Origin: Cyclina sinensis | Lineage: Eukaryota > Mollusca > Bivalvia > Venerida > Veneridae | NCBI GenBank assembly: GCA_012932295.1 | Contig: JAAONU010000002.1 | Location: 17,459,388-17,523,387 of the forward strand | Direction of reading: 5' to 3' | Length of the DNA: 64,000 nt | Shown here: piece by piece, positions 49,927-61,443 of the stretch | Layout: each line of letters opens with the position of its first letter | Numbering within the stretch: the first letter of the stretch is position 1 | Position numbers and translations under genes: made by a program | Notes under the pieces: generated by a model | What the model was told of the DNA's origin: nothing | Databases searched by the model: none | Seen by the model: only the letters and a program-made list of their open reading frames with translations

Positions 49927-50075
49927 TGGAGGTCTTAGTATGGATGATAGGGCAAAAGATCCCGATAAAGACAAAAAAGAACAAGAAAAGGAAGAAAGTG
50001 AGAAAGAAGAAAGAATAGAGAAAGATGATCCAGAGGAACTGAAGAAAACAAGAGATTGGGATGAATACAAGGATG
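49927..50075 (+). pseudogene. IGBP1: Duplicated IGBP1 exon 9 (unit B)
   Basis: 149 bp, the same length and phases as the real exon 9, with TTTTACAG acceptor and GTCAGT donor intact and no stop. Differences include HSMEEW to LSMDDR, KQEQ to KKEQ, EER to EES and KKA to KKT. Together with the exon 10 copy it could act as an alternative 3' end for IGBP1, or be unused. Confidence 0.85.
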
Positions 50076-51312
50076 GTCAGTTACAACTGTTGTGTTAGTA
50101 ATGCATTTAAGGGCATGGCAACATATGATTTACAAAAACAATACATTTTAAACAGAATAAGTTTTAGATATGTATCAGTGAAAATGATCAAGTAGAACAA
50201 GTCCTTCATTGTTTGCAATAGAGGATTTGTTTGAAATGTTGGTCATGATGGACAGAAGGGAAACAATTAAATTGTTCACACAGTGGCATATACTGCTTGA
50301 TAATTGTGAGTATTTTGCTTCTTTTATAGTGGAAGCAACATGAAAACAATTACTACAACTAATTAGCTTTGCCACTCTATCAAAACAGATCTTATTAACA
50401 GAGTAATCGTCACGGCCCTTATTGATATATATTTTGGCTTGCTTGTTCAGAAATTCCCCTGAGCAGTGTAACTTGTACGACGAAAGGACCTAAACTTTAC
50501 ATACACAAGTAGTAAGAGACCTACAATCCTATGTAAAAAGTGGACTAATTAAGTTTAACTCAGAATATGAACTAACGGCATTTAATCAATGAGAGGTTGA
50601 GGTGGTTTATAGGTCTTCATAGCTTGACAGCAGGTGTGAGAACAGAAGTTTAGACACATTCAGATATTCCTGACACGCTGTAGTCCACACATCTTTTGTA
50701 AACAGTTATAATAGTTACTTTCAAAACATAATCAGTTCTGTGAATTCTTTTTCTTGTCAGAGTAGCTTAAAAGGTCACTATCATAATTGAATTATTTCAC
50801 ATTTGAGTAACTTAGTTTCTTAAACAACCTAGTTCCAAAATACAAAATGTCAGTACCTTATGAACTTGTGATTATGTACCTTTGCCATTCGGTCATTAAA
50901 TTGCTTCCACCCGGATATACAGTCTAGTGTATTTGTACAGAATTTCATTACTGGTTTCAGCAAACTCTACAAATAAATACTTATTCAACAGTAACATTGG
51001 TTGTGCTTCATAACCACATGTCTTACTGGCTGTACACCTTCAATTGTCCCGTTCCATACACTTTAAAAATATAATGTGTCTTAAAAAATTAATGTAAAAT
51101 CTGCCCAATCGATCTAAATGCCCAGATCGCCACTTTTAATCATTTGTCTGTTTGACAGTCTCAAGTTGAAGTTTTGCAACTAAGAAACAAGTTGACTTAT
51201 CATATGTGTGATTGGAATGTGGGTTGTAAACTTTCTGTTTGTACCTACTCTGAAATGATAATATTTGACGTGAGAAAAGTAAGATCACTGATTTTTTTCA
51301 TTCTGTTTCCAG

Positions 51313-51353
51313 ATCACAGAAGAGGCTGGGGTAACAGAAAGAACAGACATTGA
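51313..51353 (+). pseudogene. IGBP1: Duplicated IGBP1 exon 10 (unit B)
   Basis: 41 bp identical in coding sense to the real terminal exon (HRRGWGNRKNRH, stop), with TTTCCAG acceptor and an AATAAA at 51472. It is fully usable in phase after the exon 9 copy. Confidence 0.85.
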
Positions 51354-52700
51354 GAAATTCACAACATAAAATTATAATGTGAAAATCAACTGTGTATTAA
51401 CTGTGATAATAATGTATAAAAGTGTTGTCCAGGTTTGACAATAGTTTGAATGAAATCCTTCATTTTTGAGGAATAAAAGTTTGTGATGTTTCATAAATTT
51501 ACAGAATAGAATTTTCTACATCATTTTTAAAATAAGACCAGGTTGGATAATGTTAACTTAATAAAGCTACAATGTTGTGAGGCATTATTGATGGATTTTG
51601 ATACGGCAAAGAAAGGCATAAAATCTTGGTGTTAACTGATGACTGACCATGTTGATATTATTTTAAACAATAATGTGACATAGAACATCTTTTTGTTGTT
51701 ATTTTTAATGAGCACTCATGAAATGGAAGAACAAATGTGATTTGAGAAGGTAAAGGTGATCTCTTAACAAATTAACAGTCGAGTAAATGCCTTTGACCTT
51801 TTCATAGGGTCTTTAGGCTTTTGGGCAATAAATGAAATAATAAATTGCATGAATTCAGCCACTTAAGGTTTAAGTGATATTGTTCTTGGGACAAGAAATT
51901 AAAGTTGTATTTATGGAAAATGAATGGCACTGCATATTTCTGATAAGATTTTTTTTATAGTAGACACAAATGGGTAATGCAAGCCATATTATGTCTGTTG
52001 AGTGGACAGATTTTCAAACTTTGTGCCATTTATTAAATATTTGATCAGAAAGCAGTTTCGGGTTTTTTTTCTATGAACTAATTTTCGATATGACTGCACA
52101 TTTTCCAGAATCTAAGCTTGAAGTCATTATACAAAAAATTACTGGTTCCGAAAGTACTGTGTATGTACAATTAGCCGGACAAACTTGAAATTTAGGTTAA
52201 AAGTATAGGAAGCTATTTAAACAGTTCGATATTTGTTTTATTGTGAAATGGCCAGTATTTAAAGTTTTGAATATTTCGAGTTTTATTGGGTCTATTAAAT
52301 TCAATACTTTTTCGTCACATTGCTATTTGCACAAAGAACTGTTTTGCTTTTTTTGGTTTTATCGGAAATTTCTTCAGACCAATTTATTTAAATGAGCTAA
52401 ACGGATTTTGGCCGTAAATGTTCAGCCATAAAAATATCAGTAATAAGAAACAACGTGTTTTAAGTCAGCATGTATTGTCTGTCATGTACAAGTGTAAAGG
52501 TGAAATAATTATCCAAAATTAAATCCAGGTATTTGCTCACAGGTTGAAGTGTTGTGTTCACAATACAGACCATTGCTACACAAAGCCGTCGGTGGATAAA
52601 ATAGAACGTGCACAGGGTCTTCGTCCTTGTCTTCACAAATGTCGCCCAATTCTGAAAGTAACGTTTGCAACAAAAACTCCTAATAGTGACTTGTCTTTTT

Positions 52701-54687
52701 AGCTCACCTGTCACGCAGTGACAGAGTGAGCTATTAGGATACCCTTGTGTCCGGCGTCCGTCGTCCGTCCGTCGTCCGTCGTCCGTCGTCAACATTTTCT
52801 TTAAATGACATCTCCTCCTAAACCCCTGGCCCAATTTTAAAATAACTTCATACTAATGGTCCTTAGATGTCCCTTTACCAAGTTTGCTCAAATGGTTCCG
52901 GTCCAATGCACAATATGGCTGTGAGGCCCTAAAAGGTGTTTTTAAAATGGAAATTTCAAAAATCTTCTTGTCTGAAATAACAAGGCCCAGAGCTTTCATA
53001 TTTGGTATGAAGCATCATCTAGGGGACCTCTGTCAAGTTTGCTCAAATCATGACTTCCGGGGTCAAACTGGTTCAGCCCCGGGGGTAAATAGATTTTACT
53101 TAGAATTTATATAGGAAAAACTTCAAAAATCTTCTTCTCCAGAACCACAAAGCCTGGCGCTTAGATATTTTGCATGTAGCATTAACTAGTAGACTTCTAC
53201 CAAGTTTGCTCAAATCATGATCCCCGGGGTCAAGTTGATCCCGCCCCGGGGGTCAGTTAATTTTATATAGAGTTTATATAGGAAAAACTTCAAAAATCTT
53301 CTTCTCCAGAACCACAAAGGCTAGAGCTTAGATATTTTGCATGTAGCATAACCAAGTAGACCTTAACCAAGTTTGCTCAAATCATGATCCCCGGGGTCAG
53401 ATTGACCCCGCCCCGGGGGTCAATTGATTTTATATAGAGTTTATATAGGAAAAACTTCAAAAATCTTCTTCTCCAGAACCACAAAGCCTGGAGCTTAGAT
53501 ATTTTGCATGTAGCATTACCTAGTAGACTTCTACCAAGTTTGCTCAAATCATGATCCCCGGGGTCAAGTTGACCCCGCCCGGGGGTCAATTGATTTTATA
53601 TAGAGTTTATATAGGAAAAACTTCAAAAATCTTCTTCTCCAGAACCACAAAGCCTGGAGCTTAGATATTTTGCATGTAGCATTACCTAGTAGACCTTTAC
53701 CAAGTTTGCTTAAATCATGATCCCCGGGGTCAAATTGACCCCGCCCCATAGTCAATTCATTTTATATATAGTTTATATAGGAAAAACTTCAAAAATCTTC
53801 TTCTCCAGAACTGCAGGCCTGGAGCTTAGATATTTTGCATGTAGCATTAACTAGTAGACTTCTACCAAGTTTGCTCAAATCATGATCCCCGGGGTCAAAT
53901 TGACCCCGCCTGGGGGTCAGTTGATTTTATATAGAGTTTATATAGGAAAAACTTCAAAAAATCTTCTACTCCAGAACCAGAAAGCCTAGAGCTTAGAAAT
54001 TTTGCATGTAGCATGACCTAGTAGACCTTAACCAAGTTTGCTCAAATCATGATCCCCGGGGTCAAATTGACCCCGCCCCATAGTCAATTCATTTTATATA
54101 TAGTTTATATAGCCATCTGATCTTAGTCTACAAAGTTTGCTTCGGTCTTCCCAACTGCTGAGTTCAGTACGTACAGTCCATGGTCTGTGGATCACCTATC
54201 TTGTGTGTCATAACGTGCTCTCAAATTCTGTACTGGTACAGAATTTACCAACACAGGTTAACTGCATACCATTATGTAACTTAAATACTGTCTCAAAATA
54301 GCATATACCCTAACACAAAAGTCACTTCTAGACTGTACATTTCTGAAGGAAACTACCTTCAGCCAAAATGAAAACATTACACCTGTTTCAGATATCCATA
54401 TTTCAATTTGTACTTCATACAATAGTTTCATGTTAACTTACAAAGAAAAAAAAAATGTATCGAAAGTCTAATGACTTTGAAATGTTAACATTTTCCATGT
54501 ATTTATCATCTAGACGAAATGAGGTAAACTGGAAATTATTAAAACAGTTCATGTAAAGTTAAAACTTCACCAATCAGCAAGTGTGGACACATGCCCTTCT
54601 TTCACCAATTCTCTCCTCATTATGTCTACAATATCGTTTCATGGTCTATCAGGTGAGCGATTCAGGGCCATCATGGCCCTCTTGTTT
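52701..54687. mobile_element. 2-kb non-autonomous element private to unit B
   Basis: Inserted in the SIBD2 intron; units A and C lack it, giving an empty site (CTTTTT / CATAAAACG in A). It starts AGCTCACCTGTCACGCAGTG, with a short palindrome to GTGAGCTA. It ends CAGGTGAGCG, the inverse of the start, plus a GGGCCATCATGGCCC hairpin and CTCTTGTTT. It has no coding sequence; about 1.1 kb of the interior is a tandem array. Confidence 0.82.
53030..54115. repeat. ~180-bp tandem repeat inside the unit B element
   Basis: About six copies of a unit with CTCAAATCATGATCCCCGGG, TTTATATAGAGTTTATATAGG and CTTCTCCAGAACCACAAAGC. Copies are very similar, so expansion is recent. Gly/Asp-rich antisense frames here are artefacts. 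Confidence 0.9.
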
Positions 54688-55204
54688 CATAAAACGTCTC
54701 GTTTTCAAAAGGCAAGAATCTGATAGGCATATGCTTGAATTACGTCTCTAAATTCGTCGACATTCACTTCGTCTCTCGGTTAATTGATGTTTCTTTGAAG
54801 AACGAATTTGTTCTTGATTTTTTTTTCAGTATGAATAATGATAAATACAAAAATATATATCTCCTAAATGTAAGTGACTGACGAACCCTTCTCATGGTAA
54901 AAACGGCGCCATAGACAAATCGAGACTACGGACCTATGACCGCTATATCGTATACTAGACTACTAGTGCTACTCAAAATTTGATAAGGGTCACTTTGTAA
55001 ATACTATTATCATACAGTCATTCATATAGTATATGGAAATATTTTCGTCGCAATTAGTATATAAATGTAAATGTTTTATAATTTTCTGCTACATTGCATG
55101 GTGAGCACATGAAATGGTATACCACAAAAATCAGTTGGTTAGATTAAATGTACAACTATGTAAATATGATGAGTTTAAAATTTTGTCTCGTTATTATGTA
55201 CCTC

Positions 55205-56110
55205 TTTGATGGCAGCTATTAGTAAACTTGGGAATGTACAAGTCGGAAGACATCTCGAAATGTATAAATGAATAGCTGTAGGTCGAGCCCTGAAAGACAT
55301 CCTCTTGGCCTACGGCATGATGTTACAGGAAAAACGTGGCAAGGTCACCAGACAAATTGAAATATTAGCATCGACAGAGAGGCAGTTAAACAAAGTATAC
55401 AACCCAGGCCCATGACCGCTTTTTTGTTTCTGAGGCACGACGGATGTGTTTTAACAATGTCTCAACCTCAGAAAACCCCGTAAAAGAAAATCGTGTCGGA
55501 AAATCAACGCAAATGCAGGGATCGTCTGCATTATGTAATATGTAATTGAGCGTATGGAAACCATGTAACCTGGAGCCATTAGGACTAGAAAACGGCACTC
55601 TTGTCTGATGAGTCCTGATTACAAATTGGTGGACGAGGGTCTGGAGAATGAGAAATGAATGATTTGTGTTCATCAATATAATTTAGCATAATTGTTACGG
55701 TGGAGGTGCAGTTATTGTTAGAGCGAAGACCAGCTTCAAGGGAAGGACAAACCTGCATTCAGAACTGACCGTTTCAAGATGAAAGATAGTTAATGAAAAT
55801 GCTTTTGTTCATCCTTGAAATATGTGCTTTAGACAAGGTTTCGTTTTTTATGGACGACAATGCACAAAGGGTTCATTTCATCGATGTGTACTTGGAGACA
55901 GCATTCAACGTTTGCATGAACTGACCTGTGCGATTCACCGACTCATTACAGACGTGTATGTCTGAAACCTGACTCGAGAAGCCATATCAGCCCGACATAT
56001 TCAACAAACAGCAACCAGAGAACTCAGACAATCACTTTTTGAGAAATTTGTACGAATTCCACATCACACGACCCGAGGGCTTACTCGCAGCCTGGGGCTA
56101 AGACGCAAAG
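55205..56110 (+). pseudogene. Decayed Tc1/mariner transposase in SIBD2 intron
   Basis: Same relic as at 46440-47350, with the same stops and a few new indels, including a ~50-bp deletion near 55535. It predates the unit duplication. Confidence 0.65.
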
Positions 56111-57151
56111 CGGTCATATACATGCATGTACTTTTGCAGTCATTTGTTACGTAATTGGATTGTATATTAGCAGTATAAACGTATAAATAGGTCTGATTTT
56201 AACCTCAAAAAAATATTATATTCGTTTTGCTTCAGTGTTTATTTATTTTCAATAATATTCATGTGAGACCCTTATCGAACTTTGACAATAGATCAAAATG
56301 TCTTCACTGGAAGTCTAAGTTTGTTCCTGCGTAATTTAAAACGGTCCGTTTGTTACTACATCAAAGACGGAGGCGTTATTATTTTAATGTGTAAATATAC
56401 TTACCAAGGTAAGTAAAACACGCCAAACAACATCCACAGTAACCACCTCCCATGCGCACCGTGCCTGTACAGTTTTCTGGATCTACCGGTTCACACTTCA
56501 CCTTATCACAATGGGGAAACTGACATATCAACCCACTTGTTACCATGACAAAGGTTGCTACTACAACTACCGCAACACTTCCATGAATTTTCGTGTTTGA
56601 TAGTTTAGAGTTACTAGTATTTTATTTCAAATTTCCTTTTCGCTGTACATTTATTAATCAAAGTTCACCTCAATGTTGAAACAGATAAGGTTTTTAGAAG
56701 GTCAAGAACCAAAATACGTTAAACAGTTGGGTAATATTCTGAAATATACATGCGTGCCAATAATTTATGATAACCTATTTAAATCAGAACAATTCGAATT
56801 ATGCTTATTGGTTTGAACTTTCTTTTCGTATATCTTTAGATCAGGATATTCAACTAAATTGGTCTAGTATTTCTCTATTCTTAGATTTTTCGTTGTTTTG
56901 CGTTTCTTCACAAAATGCACTCTACCTTGTTTTAAATTAATGGGCTCAAGTCTTAAAGGGAAATGTAATGCTGATTAATAATGATAATACTAGGAAAAAC
57001 ATACACGGAAAATGATCAATTCGGACTGATACAGCGTAACTAGATTGGCATTTAAAGCTTTATAGCAAATAAAATAAAATAAATTGCTAATTTTTCGATA
57101 TTCGAAAAAAGTGCGTGAGCAGCGCCATTTTTGTTAAATTTACTTACTGAA

Positions 57152-57239
57152 TACAAATGCGTGTGACGTCAGATACGCACTTCCGGGGAAAATCATCAGA
57201 AATTTAAGTAGAGTTATCTGACGTCACACGAATTTGTAC
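57152..57239. promoter_or_regulatory. CRE-bearing inverted repeat, unit B copy
   Basis: Same arrangement as 48361-48448 with both TGACGTCA palindromes intact. Confidence 0.5.
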
Positions 57240-57262
57240 GCTTGATAACTGATTTGACAAAA

Positions 57263-57358
57263 ATGGAGAGAATTGAATCTGTTGAACTTCTTGCACCAAG
57301 AATTATTTCAAATAGAGAAAAAATGATTAAAAGAACATATCATATAATATATTTGGTA
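57263..57358 (+). other. Possible first exon after the CRE block, unit B
   Basis: The frame MERIESVELLAPRIISNREK and beyond continues to a strong TTG/GTAAGTAT donor at 57356. A promoter-like block, ATG and donor in a row would suit a first coding exon, but no second exon was found. Confidence 0.3.
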
Positions 57359-58099
57359 AGTATATGTATAGTATAATATAAATGCCATGAAATGCTCTCT
57401 AAAATCTAAAAACAGAAATACTGCTCTTTTTAATATTTTGTTTATTATTTATAAAAGTCAAGTGATTTTGATTCTCATCCATTTGATTTTTCATTCAAAT
57501 TTACTTAAGAAAATATCACTATTGGAAGCTTTATGTAGTTTTCACAAATTTTATTTTGATCATAAGTAATTAATACAATTTGTAAAATCACTCACCATAA
57601 AATTTTGATAATTGTCTCAACTTTAACAATGGATCATTAAAGGAATCGTTAATTTCTTTGTTTTGACAGCTGTGCAGAATATACAAGTGTCAGTATGCAT
57701 AAAACCCATAGTATGAAGCGTGATCTGATGATCTTTGACATTTCATTTGATTTACGTTCTTTTCTTTTTCAAATTTATACTATCAAAATTCTTTAAAAAA
57801 AGATTATGAACAAACAGCAACGGATCAGTGCTCTAGTGGTAACGCGCTGAAATGGTAATCCAGGGGTCGCGAGATCCATCCCCCGCTCCTCCACTAACAT
57901 TCCTAACTAAACTGTCTTTATGATGAGAAGTTAAACAGAGGTCCCATGTATCAGTGCTGTACACTGACAATGCAAAACAACCGGGGGTGTCTCTGGAATA
58001 GGATGCTTTCTCTATCATGCAGTATCCCCCACACAATAAAATAACTAAGGGCGTAGGTCGAATGGGCAACAGGTACCGACGATAAATAACCTCAGATAA

Positions 58100-58760
58100 T
58101 AAATGTCCAGATATTGAAGGAGAGACTACGGGGGAGCCTCTCTGTCCCCGAGTGTCCAGATATTGAAGGAAAACTACGGAGAAGCCTCTTTGTCCCCGAG
58201 TTTCCAGATATTGAAAGAGAGACAACGGAGAAGCCTCTCTGTCCCCGAGTGTCCAGATATTGAAGGAGAGACTACGGAGGAGCCTCTTTGTCCCCGAGTT
58301 TCCAGATATTGAAGGAGAGACTACGAAGGAGCCTCTTTGTCCCCGAGTTTCCAGATATTGAAGGAGAGACTACGGAGGAGCCTCTATGTCCCCGAGTTTC
58401 CAGATAATGAAGGAGAGACTACGGAGGAGCCTCTTTGTCCCCGAGTTTCCAGATATTGAAGGAGAGACAACGGAGGAGCCTCTCTGTTCCCGAGTGTCCA
58501 GATATTGAAAGAGAGACAACGGAGAAGCCTCTCTGTCCTCGTGTGTCGAGATATTAGAGGAGAGACTACGGAGGAGCCTCTCTGTCCTCGAGTGTCCAGA
58601 TATTGAAAGAGGGACAACGGAGAAGCCTCTCTGTCCCCGAGTGTCAAGATATTGAAGGAGAGACTACGGAGGAGCCTCTATGTCCCCGATTGTTCAGATA
58701 TTGAAAGACAGATAACGGAGGAGCCTCTCTGTCCCCGAGTGTCCAGATATTGAAAAAATC
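58100..58760. repeat. 49-bp minisatellite at the B/C junction
   Basis: About 13 copies of the same 49-bp unit as at 49395-49660. Variants CCGAGTTTCC and GGAGAGACTACGG alternate with CCGAGTGTCC and AGAGAGACAACGG, showing higher-order mixing. Confidence 0.92.
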
Positions 58761-59398
58761 TCCTGAGAAGTGTCACTTGTAAGACGAAAAGATCTAAACT
58801 AGTAATAGACCTACAATTCTATGTAAAAACTGAGACTAATCAAGTTGACAGTGTATGAACTCATTACACTTGATGAGTGAGACGTAAGGGTGGTTTATAA
58901 GACTTCACAGCTTGACAGCAGATCTGAGTCTAGAAGTTTATACACATTCAGATATTCCTGACACGCTGTAGTCCACACAGCAGTGGTGTAATTAGTGATA
59001 ATAGTTACTTTCAAAACATAATCAGTTCTGTGAATTGTTTTTTTTTTCAGGGTAGCTTAAAAAGTGATTACACAATATAATTATTTTACATTTGAGTAAC
59101 TTTGTAACTGTCAAAAAGCCAGTATCATATGAACTTGCAATATTTACCTTTGCCATTCGGTCATGAAATGGCTTCCACCCAGATATACAGTCTTGTTTAT
59201 TTGTATAGAATTCTATTACTGGTTTCAGCAAACTCTACAAATAAATACTTAAACAACAATAACATTGATTGTGCTTCATAACCACATATATAACTGGCTG
59301 CACAGCTTGAATGATACATGTATGTACCATCTCTGAAATGATAATATTTGAGGTGAGAAAAATAAGACCACTGTTTTTTTTTTTCATTCTGTATCCAG

Positions 59399-59439
59399 AT
59401 CACAGAAGAGGCTGGGGAAACAGAAAGAACAGACATTGA
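59399..59439 (+). pseudogene. IGBP1: Orphan IGBP1 exon 10 copy (unit C)
   Basis: 41 bp with an acceptor (TATCCAG), one silent change (GGT to GGA) and the stop in place. Its partner exon 9 is absent and the nearby AATAAA is AATATG. Confidence 0.8.
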
Positions 59440-60572
59440 TGATTGTACATTGTATAAAAAGTGCTGTCCTGGTTTGACAATAGTTTAAATGAAATCCTTC
59501 ATTCATGAAGAATATGTTTGTGTTGTTACACAAATTTACAGAATATAATTTTCTACATCATTTTTAAGCTATGAATAAAAAATATGACACGGTTGGTAAT
59601 GTTGATAAAGCTACAATCTTGTAAGGCATTATTGATCAATTTTGACACAGCAAAGGAAATCATGAAATCTTAGTGTCAACTGATGCTTGTATTATTTTAC
59701 CTACATATTAAATACCTTAAATCATATTCTATATCTAAAATGTTCTGGTAAAATAATGTGACATAGAAGATCTTTTTGTTGTTGTCTTGCTATTTTTAAT
59801 GAGCACTCATGAAATAGAAGAACAAATGAGTTTTGAGAAGGTAAATGTAATTTCTTAACGATGGACTGAAATACTTTAAGCAAAACAATTTTACACATGA
59901 GTAGATGACCTCGACCTTTTCATAGGGTCATTAGGGTTTTGTGCGATAACTGAAATAATAAATGGCATGCATGAATTCAGCCCCTTACGGTTTAAGTGAT
60001 ATTGTCCTGAGAGTATGAAATTAAAGTTATATTTATGGAAAATGAATGGCACTGCATATATCTGATAAGATTTTCTAGTAGACACAAATGGGTAATACAA
60101 GACATGCTATGTCTGTTGAGTGGACAGAGTTTCACACATTTCTGCCACTTATTAAATGTTTGATAAGAAAGCAGTTTCAGATTTTTTCTGTGAACTATTA
60201 TTTTCAGCAGTTATGTTTCTTAATTTTCGATATGACTACACATTTTCCAGAATCTACATTGAAAGCCATTATATAAAAATTACTAGTTCCGAAATTACTG
60301 AGTATGTACAATTAGCCAGATAAACTTGAAATTTAGGTTAAAAGTATAGGAAGCTTTTTAACAGTTTGTTGTTTGTTTTATTACGAAATGTCATGTATCT
60401 AAAGTTTTGAATAGTTCAAGGCTATGTTTTCTGTTTTATTTGGGTCTATTAAATGAAATACTTCTTCTTCACATTGCTATTTACACAAAGAAATGTTTTA
60501 CTTTTTTGGGGGTTTTATGTGATTTTTCAAACCAATTTATTAAAATGACCTAAACAGATTTTGGCCGTTAAA

Positions 60573-61364
60573 GTCTCCAATTTAAAGCCTTCTTCGAAGG
60601 ACAGTTCTTTAAAGCAACCACAGATGGTATTTATTAATTTTTAGATTGAAGGGCCCAGCCATATAAACAAGGCGATCGGTAAAACCGACATATGCTCCCC
60701 GAAGCAGGAGCCAAAGGGACATGTGCAAGTCAGGAACATACAGGCTAATTCATAAAGTGGGCACATTGTTGGCACTGCAGTCCGCCTCAGTACCCTCTAC
60801 CACTGTGTGCAGTTTAAACAAATTATGTCCAAAGGTTTTCAGGTTATGCTCCGGACAAGATTTTTCTAAAAGGGGAGATATTTCAAAAACGGGGCAAAAA
60901 AGAGCTATGGTTCTTTGGCAGTGCACTCCTCCTCAATGCCCTCTAGCACTGTGTACAGTTTAAACAAATTATGTCCAAGGGTTTTCTGGTTATGCTCGGG
61001 ACAAGATTTTTCTAAAAGGGGTGATATTTCAAAAACGGGGCAAATATGAGTTATGGTTCTTTGGCCCTGCGCTCCGCTCAATGCCCGCTACCACTGTGTG
61101 CAGTTTAAACAAATTATGTCCAAAGGTTTTCTGGTTATGCTCCGGACAAGATTTTGCTAAAAGGGGAGATAATTCAAAAATTGGGCAATATAGAGTTATG
61201 GTTCTTTGGTACTGCACTCTGCCTCAATGCCTTCTACCACTGTGTACAGTTTAAACAAATTATGTTCTAAGGGTTTTTAAGTTATTATCCGGACAAACAC
61301 AACGAGCGGACAAACAGACAGACGGACAAGGTGGCGACTATATGCTCTCCCTTCGGGGAGCATA
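60573..61364. mobile_element. Non-autonomous element private to unit C
   Basis: Absent from the aligned sites in A (about 45790) and B (about 52420). TATGCTCCCCGAAG at 60691-60704 is perfectly inverted at 61351-61364. The interior is 3-4 copies of a ~145-bp repeat with CACTGTGTGCAGTTTAAACA and GCTCCGGACAAGATTTT. It has no coding capacity. The ~120 bp left of the TIR is also unit-specific. Confidence 0.75.
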
Positions 61365-61443
61365 AAAATAACAGTAATAAGCAACAACGTGATTTTAGTC
61401 CGCATGTATTGTCTGTCATGTAATATGTGTAAAGGTGAAATAA

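Larger units (their letters stand above)
52509..56594 (-). pseudogene. SIBD copy 2, start codon lost (ATG to ACG)
   Basis: Exons 56594-56405 and 52651-52509 have the same lengths and phase as copy 1, intact GT/AG sites, an open frame and all 12 cysteines (GGYCGCCLACF, CSNGLYCEHNTSTCEQ). The codon aligned with the start is ACG (+ 56592-56594), and the frame upstream meets TAA with no ATG. The first in-frame ATG is at 56546 inside the signal peptide, leaving only MVTSGL before the first mature cysteine, so secretion would probably fail. It is either a very young pseudogene or relies on a non-AUG start. Its intron is lengthened to 3.75 kb by a mobile element. Confidence 0.85.
49780..58760. repeat. 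Segmental duplication unit B
   Basis: The middle unit. It has copies of IGBP1 exons 9 and 10, SIBD copy 2, the CRE inverted repeat (57152-57239) and the 49-bp array. It lacks the unit A insertion but has its own 2-kb insertion at 52701-54687. Confidence 0.9.

Noticed and set aside
52460..52834. A 124-residue - strand open frame
   Set aside because: It is a wrong-frame reading across SIBD2 exon 2 and the inserted element; the splice-consistent frame gives the SIBD C-terminus.
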